From contig JAQMWT010000186.1 of assembly GCA_029834535.1 (NCBI GenBank), forward strand, positions 1-64,000: a stretch of 64,000 nt of DNA, given 5' to 3'. The notes under the pieces were generated by a model that was not told the DNA's origin, searched no databases, and saw only the letters and a program-made list of their open reading frames with translations. This document shows, piece after piece, positions 32,952-44,441 of this stretch (its first letter is position 1; each line of letters opens with the position of its first letter). The position numbers were made by a program, and so were the translations under genes. The DNA comes from Chrysophaeum taylorii. Lineage: Eukaryota > Sar > Pelagophyceae > Pelagomonadales > Pelagomonadaceae.

Positions 32952-34100
32952 TCATAGGCCGTCCGGAAGATACGCGAAGCCAAGGGTAGTCTCCTTGTGG
33001 AAGATGTTGTGGATGTTGGCTGCATACAAGATCCGCGGGGCGGCGAATTGGCGTCTGAAGATGTCATACGTGGCTATCCGGCAGTCGCGAAGGAGGGTCG
33101 CGTTGGTCGCGAGGCGAGCGGCGACAGCGTCGAGCTTGGAGGCCGCGGTAAGGGCGGGAGCGGGCGTCGTTCGGAAAATCGTGCGAAAAGTGCGGTTAGA
33201 CGAAACAAAGGCGAAGACGAGGGGCTGCCAGTAGCGGAGATCGGCGGGGTGGGAAGTCTCGGAGATGACGCAGGCCTTGTTGGCGAAGAGGACGGCGCCG
33301 CGAAAGGATTCGAAGGGACCGTCCTCGTTGGACGCGCGGTGGTGGACGAGCTGAATAGGGTGGGATTGCAGAAAGGTGCGCATCTGAATCCAATCTCCGA
33401 CGCGGCGGTGCTCCTCGCCGGTTTCCCAGAAGGCGCGGGAAGCGGCCATGTCGCGAGCGGCGTTCGTCGGATTTCGATTTCCCACGAAGCCGACTCTCGT
33501 CGAAACGGCGGGGGAATCGAGGTTGACGCCCAAATCGTACTCGGGGACGTAGCCCGGGTGCACGAGGCGGACCGAGACGCTGGACGGCCAGACGCGGCGG
33601 GCGTAGGCGACGTTGCTCGGGGAATAGTCCCAAACTTCTCGGACGCTCCACTCCGCGACAAAATAGTCCACGCGCTTTGGAGTTAGAATACGCGAACCCT
33701 TGCGGTTGAGCGCCTCGCTCTGATACAAGACGACATGCGCGTCGAGGCTTGCGATGCGACTCTCGTTCCTGGCGTTCCAGAATCCCAGCACTACGACGAT
33801 AGCGCGCTTTCCCGCTGCCCGCGCCGCCCGCACCTCCAACTCCATCTCATCGGCGCGCCGCGCCTCCTTGAACAGATACTGGTTCCCCGCGAGCCGCTCG
33901 TCCGCGTACGCCACCGTCGCGTTCACCACCTCTGACAGCCCGGACCCGAGCGTGTAGATTATGGGCAGGTATCGCCATACCTCGCCGGCGTGGAATGGGG
34001 GCGCCCAGTAGATCCAGCAGTCGAAGGGCCCCGTGGTGTCGAAGGGCCACCTCTCGCCCCCCGCAGACCTCAACAACCAAGAGATGATGACCAAAATCAT
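32952..34100 (-). CDS. Secretory-pathway protein of unknown function (possible glycosyltransferase)
   Basis: 382 aa, ATG at 34100. The first residues (MILVIISWLL) look like a short signal peptide or anchor. Recognisable stretches are a central Rossmann-like block (RAIVVVLGFWNARNESRIASLDAHVVLYQSEAL), then VDYFVAEWSVREVWDYS, VHPGYVPEYD and VGFVGNRNPTNAARD. A late acidic/His segment (VISETSHPADLRYWQPLVFAF) resembles the donor-binding E-x-x region of GT-B glycosyltransferases. N-glycosylation sequons (NAT, NES, NRT) fit a lumenal protein. I do not recognise the family with confidence; a GT-B fold is suggested by the GFVGNRN and SETSHPADLRY elements only. The gene is single-exon, oriented as the Rieske gene, with 0.8 kb between them. 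Confidence 0.5.
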   Translation of the reverse strand: MILVIISWLLRSAGGERWPFDTTGPFDCWIYWAPPFHAGEVWRYLPIIYTLGSGLSEVVNATVAYADERLAGNQYLFKEARRADEMELEVRAARAAGKRAIVVVLGFWNARNESRIASLDAHVVLYQSEALNRKGSRILTPKRVDYFVAEWSVREVWDYSPSNVAYARRVWPSSVSVRLVHPGYVPEYDLGVNLDSPAVSTRVGFVGNRNPTNAARDMAASRAFWETGEEHRRVGDWIQMRTFLQSHPIQLVHHRASNEDGPFESFRGAVLFANKACVISETSHPADLRYWQPLVFAFVSSNRTFRTIFRTTPAPALTAASKLDAVAARLATNATLLRDCRIATYDIFRRQFAAPRILYAANIHNIFHKETTLGFAYLPDGL

Positions 34101-34921
34101 CGTGTCGCATTCATTTCCGTTTTCGCCATAACTTTGTTTTCATTGATACTGCTTACTTTTGCTAAGAGGGGGGTGTTTAAAAGGTCGGTCGGTCGGTCGG
34201 TGTGGGGGCTTTGGTGCGTTGCGTGGGGACGTGAGGGATGGGTGGGGACGCGAGAAGTGTGCCAGGAAGGCGAAGGTATCTCGAGGGGCCGAGCCGAGGT
34301 CGTTCCGCGAGGCAGGCGAAGAGAAGAGGGGCACCGTCCGCAGGACGTACGCGTCCTGCCGCCTACGTACGTGCGAAAGAGTTTGACGACGTCCGTCCTG
34401 CTGGCTGCGACACATCCTGGGTAGGGCTGGCCGAGACATGACTGAGGGCGGTGAGAGCGTGCCGGGCCCATGGCAGTGTCGAGGCCCCGCTCGCGAGAGA
34501 TGCGGCGAATTGGGCCGCCTTGGCCTCGGCGAAGTGTTTGCACGGCCAATTTCAACCCACGGGCCAAGGAGTACATACATTCATCGGAGCGGTGAATCAT
34601 GAATGTTGCTCATGGTATGGCCAACCTCGCAAAGTAGAGACGACATAGGGGGGGACCCCAAGAGAACGCCGTAGACAACGAGGCCGTCGGCAAGAACAGG
34701 GGGTGCAAGTGCCATGTGGCGCAGCTCGGATGAGGTGTTGGACGATCCATATGCCACGTACTTGTGATGGGCGAGCTCGTCCATAAGCACCAACGTCCGT
34801 CCGTCCGTCCGTCCGTCCGCTTAAAAGGCAGCAGCAGCAAAAGACGAGGGTATTTATTTACATATTTATTTATTTATTTTCCGGATCCGCATATTTATTA
34901 ATAATCCAAGTCCATCTCTCT
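34101..34921. other. Intergenic, repeat-bearing region (about 820 bp)
   Basis: It holds a (GGTC)n patch at 34183-34200, a copy of the dispersed repeat shared with 9645-9705, a (GTCC)n array at 34794-34818, and a (TTTA)n tract at 34852-34879. A 70-codon minus frame (34581..34793) is open but unrecognised. No gene is supported. Confidence 0.5.
34175..34230 (+). repeat. Dispersed repeat fragment, copy 2
   Basis: Counterpart of the segment at 9645-9705. It reads TTTAAAAGGTCG with extra GGTC units, then GTGTGGGGGCT, then TTGGTGCGTTGCGTGGGGA. Same order and orientation, differing by a few substitutions and simple-repeat length. Confidence 0.35.
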
Positions 34922-35476
34922 CTAGTCGGCACTCTTGGCGGCGAGGGAGAGGGCGGATGTCGCGACGTCGTCGTCCGAGTGCGCGACGTAGGCATCCCGT
35001 TTTTCGTGGTGAACGCGGAGGACCTGGTTTTCTTCGGACGAAAGAGGTTCGCCGAGCTTCTGGAGGGCGAGGAGGATCTCGACGGTGAGGGCGACATAGG
35101 TGTCGTTTGAGATGCGGCCGAGCCTGGCGTCCTCGCGGTGCTTGTCGAGCTTTGCCCTTAGGGAATCGGGTTCGCGCTTGGCGAACATCTTGATGACCTC
35201 GGGTGTTTTGAATGCCTGTCGGATCGCGCCCTGGATCGCGAGCTGGACCGAGTTGAGCTCGGAGACGAGGGTCATGTTGCCCCTCGTGAGGTCAGCCAAG
35301 GATTCCTCGAACTCGGTGAGTTGCTGCATCGTTTCCTCTTTGGTTTCGGCGTACTCGTCGTCCTCGAGTTCCTCGCGGAGGTCTTCGAGGTCCTGGAGCT
35401 GGCTCAGGAGCCGGTTGAGCTGCTTTTCGATCGACTGCTTGAGTCGCACCGTCTCCTCGACGCCGCGGGAGGCCAT
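34922..35476 (-). CDS. LZIC: LZIC homologue (leucine zipper and ICAT-domain protein)
   Basis: 184 aa, nearly the length of animal LZIC (about 190 aa). The match is end to end: MASRG start; LKQSIEKQLNRLLSQLQDLEDLREEL as the leucine-zipper coiled coil; DDEYAETKEETMQQLTEFEESL; GNMTLVSELNSVQLAIQGAI; QAFKTPEVIKMFAKREP; then the ICAT-like helices LGRISNDTYVALTVEILLALQKLGE. ICAT-type domains bind armadillo proteins (beta-catenin), while LZIC itself has been linked to cell-cycle/DNA-damage control rather than beta-catenin. An algal copy argues for an older role. Its ATG (35476-35474) overlaps the ATG of the divergent cyclophilin-like gene within the single tetranucleotide CATG. Confidence 0.9.
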   Translation of the reverse strand: MASRGVEETVRLKQSIEKQLNRLLSQLQDLEDLREELEDDEYAETKEETMQQLTEFEESLADLTRGNMTLVSELNSVQLAIQGAIRQAFKTPEVIKMFAKREPDSLRAKLDKHREDARLGRISNDTYVALTVEILLALQKLGEPLSSEENQVLRVHHEKRDAYVAHSDDDVATSALSLAAKSAD

Positions 35477-36482
35477 GTGGGTAAGGATGAGGCTGGTGCT
35501 TGTTGTTGTTGTGGCCGTCGAGGGGGTGCAGCAGGCGTCTCGTCGGGAGTGGTTCGCCGCCGCCGCGGTGGCGTCGGTCCCCACGGCCGACTTCCTGCAG
35601 GACGTTCCGCTGGCGACGGAGGACTTCGTCGGACGCGGCGTCGATTCCCCGAGTTCTTCTTCAAGTTCCTCCCCCGAGCGGCAGCTCGCGATCGCCGTGA
35701 TCGAACGCGCGCGCTCCCGCGCGCTCAACCCGCCGCCGCAACGCCGTCCCGGGCTCGTCACCGAGACGGTCCGCGTGGGGGTCCGCGTCGCGCGGAGCGA
35801 CGGAACGTTCGCCGTTCGCGACGACGACCAAAACGGCGACTCTCCGGTCGCGGGGAACGTCGAGATAGAGATTCGCGGGAACGCCGCCCCCGCCAACGCG
35901 GCGCTCTTTCTCGAATTCGCGCTGGGGGAGGCCCCGAGCTACGGGAACTCGGTGTTCGACGAAATTCGGGGACCTCTGTTGATCGGGGGCAGGCTGCGCG
36001 GCCTCGACGAGAGAGATATATTCGGAGAAAAGGTGTTGCTTTATCGCGATCGCGAGGTTTTGGCTACCAGATCAGACCGGAAGCTGATCGATCTCGCGAG
36101 AGTCGAGCCGACGCCTGTGACCCACGACCGCGCGGGCCTCGTCACGAGAAAGCGCGCCGCGATCGGAGCAGAGTTGGTGGATTTTGCCGTCACGCTCGGT
36201 CCCGCGCCCTTGCTCGATCGCGAGTGGACCGTGGTCGGGCAAATTTCGCGAGACGAGGGGGGCCTAGTCGACGCCATTTCCCGCCTCCCCACCTACGCTG
36301 GCGAGGCCGTGGGCGAGTTCGCGAGGCAGACGCCCCTCGCGGCGGACGTTTTCAAGGCCGAGCGAGATCTGTTCCGCAGCGCCGCGGGCAAGATCGGCGA
36401 CACGCGCCTCAAAAATGTCTTTCCTGGCAAAATTTTGAGGCGCGTCGAAGTCACCCAAGTCTCCCTCCTAAAGAAGACCTAA
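35475..36482 (+). CDS. Cyclophilin-type peptidyl-prolyl isomerase-like protein, predicted thylakoid lumen
   Basis: 335 aa from ATG 35475, or 331 aa from the in-frame ATG 35487 (MRLVLVVVVAVEG). The N-terminus looks tripartite: a signal peptide, a short spacer (QQAS), then a twin-arginine lumen signal, RREWFAAAAVASVPTA. That layout suits a lumenal protein of a secondary plastid. The body is cyclophilin-like: VEIEIRGNAAPANAALFLEFA matches the first cyclophilin strand/helix. YGNSVFDEI occupies the place of Y-x-x-T-x-F-H-R, and the later FAVTLGPAPLLDREWTVVGQI...GLVDAISRLPTY matches F-x-I-T...L-D-x-x-x-x-V-F-G-x-V...V-x-x-I. The catalytic Arg and FMQGGD motif are poorly conserved, as in plant lumenal CYP28/CYP37-type proteins, so isomerase activity is doubtful. 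Confidence 0.6.
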   Translation: MWVRMRLVLVVVVAVEGVQQASRREWFAAAAVASVPTADFLQDVPLATEDFVGRGVDSPSSSSSSSPERQLAIAVIERARSRALNPPPQRRPGLVTETVRVGVRVARSDGTFAVRDDDQNGDSPVAGNVEIEIRGNAAPANAALFLEFALGEAPSYGNSVFDEIRGPLLIGGRLRGLDERDIFGEKVLLYRDREVLATRSDRKLIDLARVEPTPVTHDRAGLVTRKRAAIGAELVDFAVTLGPAPLLDREWTVVGQISRDEGGLVDAISRLPTYAGEAVGEFARQTPLAADVFKAERDLFRSAAGKIGDTRLKNVFPGKILRRVEVTQVSLLKKT

Positions 36483-36554
36483 GTATGATGAATAGAATAT
36501 ACTCTATAAATAAACGTCGTCAAGTATGATGATGTGTATGTAGTATATACGCCG

Positions 36555-37563
36555 CTAAACGTCGTCGCGGCGGCGGGCCGATAGGGTGAGGGCCTTGACC
36601 TGCGCGGCGAGGAAAGCGCGTCGGAGGGCCGACGTGGTGCTCTGGGCCTGGATCCGCTTCGTTTCGATGAGGTGCTGGCGCTTTTCGCGCCGCCTCTTGG
36701 TCGCCTCCTCCCGGGCCGTGACCTCGTCGGTGTTGTTGGCCCGCTGCTCCTTGAGGTCCGCGTTAACGTTCATGTACCTTCGGAGCTTGTTGTGCCAAAA
36801 TTTCACGCCAAAAAAGTGCTCGCGGAATTTGTGCTGGAACCGAAACGCCGGGTGGAGCACGTTAGGAAAGTTGCGGTGGATGGCCACGAACTCGTCGAAC
36901 GACAGCTTCCCGCCGTCCACGAGCTTGACCTCCTTGAGCGCCCGGGTCGCGCGACCCCGATTATTTTCGGGGTGGAGGTCGGACAACAACAACAAAAATT
37001 CGTCGTGGGATATCGAGTTCGAGTCGTCCTCGTCGAATATGCGATACGCGTAGTGCAACAACTCGCGTTCCTCGAAAAAGCAAAAACTCCCCAAGCACTT
37101 GACGACGCTCCCGAAATCGAGCTTGTTTTCGTCGAGAGGATCGGCGAGGGTCGTGAAGATTCGCCGCAAAAATTTGCAGTCTCGCCGCAGTTTCACGTGG
37201 TCCAAAATCTGCGCGATCGTCACGACGCCAGTCCTGGTGTTGTCGATGGCTTCGAAGTACCGCATCCACTTCTCCAGCTCGGCCTGCGTCAACGCGAGAA
37301 ACTCGATCGCGTACTTCAACGGATCGTTCTTGTACTTGTCCCGCTCCTCGGCTTGGGACCTCGCCTGCTCCAGCTTCTTGAGCAACTTTTGCTCCCTCGA
37401 CGCGGCCGCGGCGTCGTTCGGCCTCAGCTTCAATTCCTTGCGCGCCTGCTTGAGCTCGGCGAGGACCGCGTCGACGCTCTCGAATTTTGGCACGGCGTTC
37501 CGGTCCACCTTTTTCACCCACAACGAAACATCGCCGCCGAACAAAGAATCCCCGAAGACGGCG

Positions 37564-37599
<36 letters not shown>

Positions 37600-40500
37600 G
37601 AGGGATCCACTTTTTCGTACCCGTCTTCCACCAGTATTTCCTCGTCTTTTTGGGTGTACGACACCTCGAGGCCGCTGATGACGAAGACGGCGTCCTGGCG
37701 CCGCCGCGTCCATATCGCGAAACCCGGATCCTCGGGAGTTTCGTTCTCTAGTCGCGGATGCGTCGTCTTCTCCCACCCGCGGTGCGTCCAGTTCTTGTAG
37801 AGAGCGTGCTCGACGTTCGTCGCGGCGAGTACGAGGTCTGTGACGAATTGATCTTGGTCGGCCGTGTGTTCTATCCAGATTACGACTTGAGCCTTGAGGC
37901 CAATAGTCTTTTTGAGCCTGACGTAGTGCGGCAACGCTCGCGCGGCAAAGCTGGTCTGTTTTTCGGCAAAGGCCGAAGTCTCTTCGGCGCCAACGGTGAT
38001 GCGGACGGCGCGGATCGCCGTGACCGTGCCGATTTTCAACTTCTGGCGTCGCTGGAGCGCGTGGGCCATCGCGGTGGCTTCGTGCGTTTCGGCGGACTTG
38101 GACTCGTACCCGGTTACGGCTTTTCGGACCGCCTCGCCCACCCTGTGTTTGAGAGGCCTCGCTTTGCGTAGGGTCGGGTCCTCGAGACCCATGTCGTACA
38201 GCACGTCGTTCGCGCGGCGGACTGCCTCGGCTTCTGCTTGGCGTTTTGCTTCTTCGGCCTCGCGCCGAGCGGCCGCCTCCTGCTCGGCGAGCTTTCGCTT
38301 GGCCCGCGCCATCGCCTCCTCCTTCTTGTCCTCGCGGAGCTTGGCTTGCAGTTCCTTCTTGCGCGTCGCCTCCTCCTCGGCCTTCAACTCGGCCTCCTTT
38401 GCCAACAACAGGGACTGCCGTCGCTTCTTCCGGTCCTCGATCTTACGTAATTCGAAAGTCGTACGAGCGCGCTCGGCCTCGAGCGCCGACCGCGCGCCGT
38501 CGTCGGCTGTTGCTAATAACTCGCGGTCGATCGCTCGAACGCGGTCCTCGTTGCGCGCCGCCTGCTCGTCCTCGTCCTTGCCCTCGCGATATTCGAAGTC
38601 GGCCTTGGCCGCCTTTGTGGCCGCCGCGCGCTCGGAGGCTAAGCGGTCTTCGCGCGCCAGCTCCGCCCGGAACTCGAACAGCTGCGCCTCGAGGTGCTCG
38701 AGACTCGCACGGCGCCGCGCGCGGTCCTCCCGTAGCCTCGCGAGCTTGTCGCGTCCCGCGTTGACGACGGCCTGCGCCTCTTTTTTGGCGGCGCGGGAGG
38801 CGCCAGGATCGGCGAGCGCCGACTCGGCCTCGACCACCTTGTCTTCAAGAGCCTTTATCTCCGACGCCTCGTCCGACAACTCCTGGCGCTTCTGGTCGAC
38901 GATGCCCGCCATGTTCGCCTCGCGCACCCGCTTGACCTCGCGCTGCTCGCGCCGCCGTAGCTCGTCGACTTCCTGCCGCGCGAGCCACGGCTGCGACCGG
39001 TAGACGTCCAGCCACTGCTCCTTGTCGAAGTGCTTCTTTTCGACGCGCGAGACGCGCCGCGCCGCCGCGATCGACGCCAACGCTTCGCGCGACAGCCCCT
39101 GCGCGTCCCCTTGGAAAGCGACGTGCCGCTCGAGACACGAAGCCTCGGTCGCGCGCAGCTCCTCCAACCGAGACCGCAGTCGAGCGTGGGCGCCCTCGTG
39201 CAACGCCTCCTGCTTGTGCTTGAGCTCGGACGACGCCTCGAGCAACCGCACGGCCGCGTCCGACGACGGCGCCTCCTCGAGCCGCGCGAGTTCGAGACTA
39301 ATCTTCTCGGCATCGTACCGCACATCCAGCCGCAGCGCCTCGACGAGCTCGTCGACGACGCGCGCCGAAGCCTCGCTCGTCTCCAGGACGCTCTCGAGCT
39401 GCGCGAGATCGTCCGAGAGAACGCGCTCCTGCTCGGCGTCGAGCGCAACGCTCTGCGAAACCAGCCGAGCTTGTTGGTCCTCGAGCCACGCGATCAAGTA
39501 CCGATTCGTCAACGATTCGACCGTCCGCGCGCGTCGCGACCCGACAAATTCGCGTAGTTTCCACACCTTGTCGGCCTCGACCGAGATCCACCGTAAGTCC
39601 CGCGACGCGTCCGACGACAACAAACAACGCGCCCGGTGTCGGCGGTAGTGGCACCGCAGCGCCTCCACCCCCCACCACTGGCACGCGTCGACGGCCTCCA
39701 AAGCGTACTTGAGGTGGCCGCGCCGCGCGGCCACCCCCCTTAACGCCAAATCCAGCTCTTTGTCTCGCCCCCGCCGTCCGGACGCGTCGTCTTCGTTCTT
39801 GACGCCGCCAAGCGCCTTGAGCTCTTTCTGGAGCACCTGGGCCACGGCTTCGTTCGCAAGAGACGCGTCGGCGAGCCGGGCTCGTTTGACATCGAGCGGC
39901 GCGAGCCGCGCGTAGCAGTATGCCAGACCTGCCTCGAAGTCCGCGTCGCACCTAAGAGCGAGCGCGTGCCGATCGTGGATCGCCATCTTGCGCTCGTACG
40001 ACCGCCGTAGATCAAAGTCGCGTTCGACCCGCGCCGCCACCACCACTATACGCCGCTGCCTTTGCGTTTGCTGTTGCTCGCGATCCGCCTCTCGCTCTTC
40101 TTCTTCTTCTTCCTTCGAGACGACGACGACGACCGCGAGACCACCACCGCGTTCGTCGTAGTCGTCGTCGCGATCGTCGCGGCCCGCGTCAAACACGTCG
40201 TGCGCGGCCATGTAGAGCCGGACCGACGCCCCCCGTGTCCTCTTTTGGATGGTGGTGGCGGCGACGCGTTGGCGCGTCGATCGTCGTTTTGCTTCTTCTA
40301 TCTCGGCTGCCATTCGGGCTCTGGCGGCCGCGACGCGGACGCCGCGCCCCCGGCCGAGGGCGCACACGAGGCTTGCTGCCGCGTGGCGGTCCGCGGTCTC
40401 GGCAGCGGCAATCTTCTCGCGGCGCGACGCCTCCTTGGCCGCTTCTTCCAACGCTTTTTCGAGGCGCTTGGCCTCCTCGATCTTCTTGGCCTCCGCGTAG

Positions 40501-43500
40501 GCGGCGGCTCGATCGACCGCGAGCGCTCTCTTCGCCTGCGCAAGCCGCGCCATACCCAGCGTCGGAAGCAGGCTGGACTCCGACGACGACGACTCTGTCG
40601 GAGAGTCGCGCCACGGCATCTTCGAGACCCCACTCGAGCCGCCACCCCCCAATCCCTCGGTGTTGGAATTCCCTTCGGCAACGCGCTCGAGTTCAGCCGC
40701 TCGTCGAGCGTAGGACTCGAGGCTAATGTCGAAGTCGCTGATCGGCTCGCGATGCCGCTTTTTCCCAGCCGGTCGCGGCCACAGCACCGTTTCGCCGCCG
40801 CCGAGCACGTGCACGCGTTTGGCCGCGTTCGCCTCGACGTCAAAGCCGAAAGGCGCCTTGTCGCCGTAGACTGGAATTCGCCGCTTCCGCGACGTCTGCA
40901 GGCTGAACTCGAAGCGTGCTGCCTTTGGCGGCCGCGGCCTACTACGAGGGTCCCCCGTGCGGTGTGCGATGATACCCTGCCGAAGCGCGGCGATACGCGG
41001 GGTCATCTCGTTCAGCGCGCGCGCCGTCCGAACGTCGCTGACGGCCTCTAAGACCGGGGTGGTGTCGCCGACTTCTTTTCGATACTGCTCGGAGAGCTTG
41101 ATGTGCCTAATCGAATAGTAGATGCGCGCGTGGCGCCCGCGCCATGTCGCTTCGATCATTGTCGCCGCACCGTTGAGAAGGTCCAGCATCTCAAATATCC
41201 ATCGCGCCTTTGACGCTCGATAAAGAGACTGGATTCTTGTCGCAGCAAAGTCGCGACGCTGCACGACGTGCCGTCGATAGCCCCGCTGAATCCGCGTCGC
41301 CGAGAATCGGGTGATCATGCGGCGATAGTTTACAAGGTGAACAAAACGCGTGCGAAAGGCGTCGCATCGACGTCTGCGATATTCGCGAATCGCTCTCGCG
41401 ACGATTCTGGCCGCGAATCGGCGCCGAAACATTGCGACGGTTCGAGACCATCGAAACGCGCAAGCGATAGTCGTCGCCGAAGCTGCTTCTTGCCAGAATC
41501 GCCCATAGATCGCGTCGCGATGTTCAAAGGCTGCGGCGCCTCGCGCGGGTCGAATGCCGCCTCCGCTGCCTTCACCTTGGATGTCGGGTGTTATCCAGGC
41601 AGTCGAGTATCGTCGGGTCGCAGCGGCATGCCGGATATCCGCGGCCTCGAGCAAGGAGCACGCTGAAGCGTCGAGATCGGTCAAATTAGGTGCCGCGGCC
41701 ATAACGTGGCGAAATCCGCTCGCGTCTATCGCCTCGCACCCAGCGATTTTTAAAATGCGCAGGAAAGGCCAGGCCCGCGGGAGCTTCTCGAGGCCGATTC
41801 CCGTCAGATAATTGTGGTAGCTCAAATCGAGCCGCTCGAGCCGACGCAGATTGTTTCCAATGGCAAACAGAGCCGTGTCGGTGAGATATGCCGTCGACAC
41901 GGCAACGTGCGTCATTCCGCTCGGAGGTACCGGCCGCGCGATGGACAACATTCGTAGATCCTGGCAATATTGTGCCACTGCGCATATCGAAGCGTCGGTC
42001 GTCGCGCCGCCGAGGCCCGCGTGACTGAGGTCGAGGACGACGAGGTGCGGAAGTTTGGGGGCCAACCACGCCACGGAGCTCGCGCACATTTTCGGGCATT
42101 CGGCGAGCGTCAGCGTCCGCATGAAAGCCCTGTGGCTCGCTCGTGGTGGTTTGCTTGCGCGGCGCCGTGCTTTGTTGTGGTCGTTCGAGTTGAGCAACGG
42201 CATCGGCATCGATGCAATTGCCACCGACGGTCGAAACTGCGAGGCAGCGACCAGACTCTCAGCATGTTCCAAGGCGTTGGCCACCGTCGCGGCGTCACCA
42301 AAGGCGTTGGCGTCGGCGCCTGGCACGTGATCGAGGCGGAACGTCGCGAGCACCAAACAGAGTTCGAAGATGGCCGAGATGGCCCGCGGGCACAAATGCG
42401 TCACGCGGCGGACATCAAAATGCTCCAGCGTCTCTCTATGGCGTCGCGCGAGAATTTCAAATGCCGAACCTTTGTCGTCGGCACACAAGCGAGCGCAGCC
42501 AGACACGTCCAGCGACCGCAGTCGAACGCCCGGAGCCATCGCCAACGCACGCAGACCCTCGTCATCCATCTGAGGGCACCCGGCGACGCGCACGGCCGTC
42601 AATAACGGCGAGCACGTCGCAATCCATCGGAGCGCAGGCCTCTTGAGCGACACGCACTCGCCCAAGTCAAGCTTCGTCAGCCCAGGTCTGATGCGCACGA
42701 GCGCTACCTGGTCCTCGGCACGCGATATGCCGTCAGACCCGGCGGCGTCGGGGGCACTAGAGATGTCGGTGAAGCAGTCGCCACTCACGAGAGGACACTT
42801 AGCGACTTGCAGCTCCTGGAGCTTTGCACACAAGTCCAATACCGCCCGCAGTCCCGCGTCGGTCAGGCCCTCGCAACCGCACACCCCGAGGGTACGTAAA
42901 CGAGGGCACGCTCTCGCGACGGCCGTCAATCCGAGATTGGTGAGACCGGACCATCCGTTCAATAAGAGCGACGTCAGGGAGTTCCTTGTCTCAGCACCTA
43001 TCATTTCTGCGGCTGCGTCCCCGAACTGAGTGCAGCCTTCGAGATCCAACTGTACCAACGAGCTGCCAAAAACGCGCAAGATCGTTTCCAGACCCGAATC
43101 GGTGACGTGAAGGCAATACGCAAGTCCCAGATTCGAGAGCTCAGCGTTAGCGCATGTCGTTGCCAACAACAAAATCTCAACGTCGGTCACTGCGCAACCG
43201 AACTGCGACCCGCACGCACTCAACCTGCAATCCTCGTTTCGCTCGCAGCGCGACTCGCTGCACCGGCAAGAAGTTTTCCACGGCGCGAGGCTCGCGTGAA
43301 AAATTCCATTATTGATGCATGGAGCGAAGTCGATGCTGATGAGGGATGTTGACGTCGTGGTCAGGGTCTTTAAAGCGTCGTACAATTTTTGTGCGTCGAG
43401 CGCCCAAGCTCCAAATCTCAGATGCGAAACTGGAGTGCCGAGAACGTGCCCGCTGCTCTTGCAGAGCACTTCGAGCGTCTCTGGGAGCACGAGCCGAATT

Positions 43501-43898
43501 TGACTCGCTCGAGCGTTTTGGCGCGTCGGTCGATTCCGCAGAATTTGAGCAGCGAAATCTCGCAACCAGCACAACGCGTCCTCCTTTGCGGCCGAGTCTG
43601 CAACGTACGAAGACCACAGAAGTTTTGCAGGCATGATGGCGTCGCGCGCCTCGCCGAAAAACGTGTTGCAGGCGCCCGCCCTTGGTTCCCGCGTGAAGCT
43701 GGACTCGCGACGCGATCCACGCCTTGTGCTCATTCGCTTCGTTCGGAGCCTTGTTCGTTGCCGCTTGATCGCAGTAATGGCTCGAGTAAGCTCTGCGAAC
43801 GTCAAAGGCGCGGGCACGCTCGGAGCTGGCGGGGCGCAGAGGCCCGAAGCCCGCCGTGTAGACATTCGCCGTCGTGGCCGAGGTGCTGGTCCCTGCAT
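36555..43898 (-). CDS. Large LRR - IQ - coiled-coil - EF-hand protein
   Basis: 2447 aa from the ATG at 43898; the frame is open upstream but without an earlier ATG. Order: about 256-700, AMN1/FBXL-type leucine-rich repeats (LSNLGLAYCLHVTDSGLETIL, then LDLEGCTQFGD, GVCGCEGLTDAGL). About 810-933, at least three IQ motifs for calmodulin (ATRIQRGYRRHVVQRR, ATRIQSLYRASKAR, ATMIEATWRGRHAR). About 1113-1900, long charged coiled coils rich in Glu/Arg/Ala. About 1970-2136, a beta-rich part with LWVKKVDRN, resembling the MABP fold. About 2212-2335, EF-hand-like units, of which DEDDSNSISHDE near 2290 is a canonical Ca-binding loop; the others are degenerate. A run of Ser from a CTG array lies within the beta-rich part. 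Likely a calcium-responsive cytoskeletal or ciliary scaffold; specific role unknown. Confidence 0.75.
37568..37603 (-). repeat. (CTG/CAG)n microsatellite encoding a Ser run
   Basis: A GCTGCTG array inside the large EF-hand gene, read as AGC codons to give about twelve Ser. The same trinucleotide is read as Gln or Ala in other genes of this window, so expansion precedes choice of residue. Confidence 0.85.
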
Positions 43899-44121
43899 GC
43901 CTCTCACGTCGCGGGTGAGATACGATAATAATATCCTAAACGCCGTTGGGAGTGATGAACGGAAGTGAAGAAGAACCTTGAGGGAGGGAGGGAGGGCGGG
44001 CACCAAAAAAAAAAAAAAAAAAAAATAAATGTCGAAAAAGACTCAACACCACGCCCATATCCATATGTGGCGCGCACCCTCGTAGCAAGAAAAGTCCGAC
44101 CCCAGGATTAAAAAAAAAGGC

Positions 44122-44154
<33 letters not shown>

Positions 44155-44441
44155 TGGTTTTGTTGGATGTAAAGACTAGGAGATTAATAAATCGTCTATC
44201 TGGTGCGCAAGACGGGGCCTCGTCAGGGCGCGCTTGGTGGTTGGTTGGGTCAAAGAGCGGGCCAATGGCGGTCAAAGAAAGAAAGTCCGAGGGAACCGGG
44301 CGATTCGTGGGCGTGCAGGCGGTCCGGTCTGGGAGAAAGAAGCGCGCGCCGAAGAAAAATTTTAACTTCGAAAGTAAAGCTCGCGCCTACGGGGAAGGAA
44401 GGAGGCACAAACGCGTGAACGATCGCACCACACACATCAAC
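43899..44441. other. Intergenic region between two minus-strand genes
   Basis: About 540 bp. It contains a 21-base A tract (44005-44025), a (GGGA)n patch just left of it, and a (CAG)n array at 44122-44152. No coding region recognised. The A tract (T tract on the gene's strand) lies about 110 bases upstream of the large EF-hand gene's ATG. Confidence 0.5.

Noticed and set aside
34922-35896. 324-codon version of the LZIC homologue
   Set aside because: The first 140 residues are antisense to the cyclophilin-like gene; LZIC homology begins exactly at the ATG at 35476.
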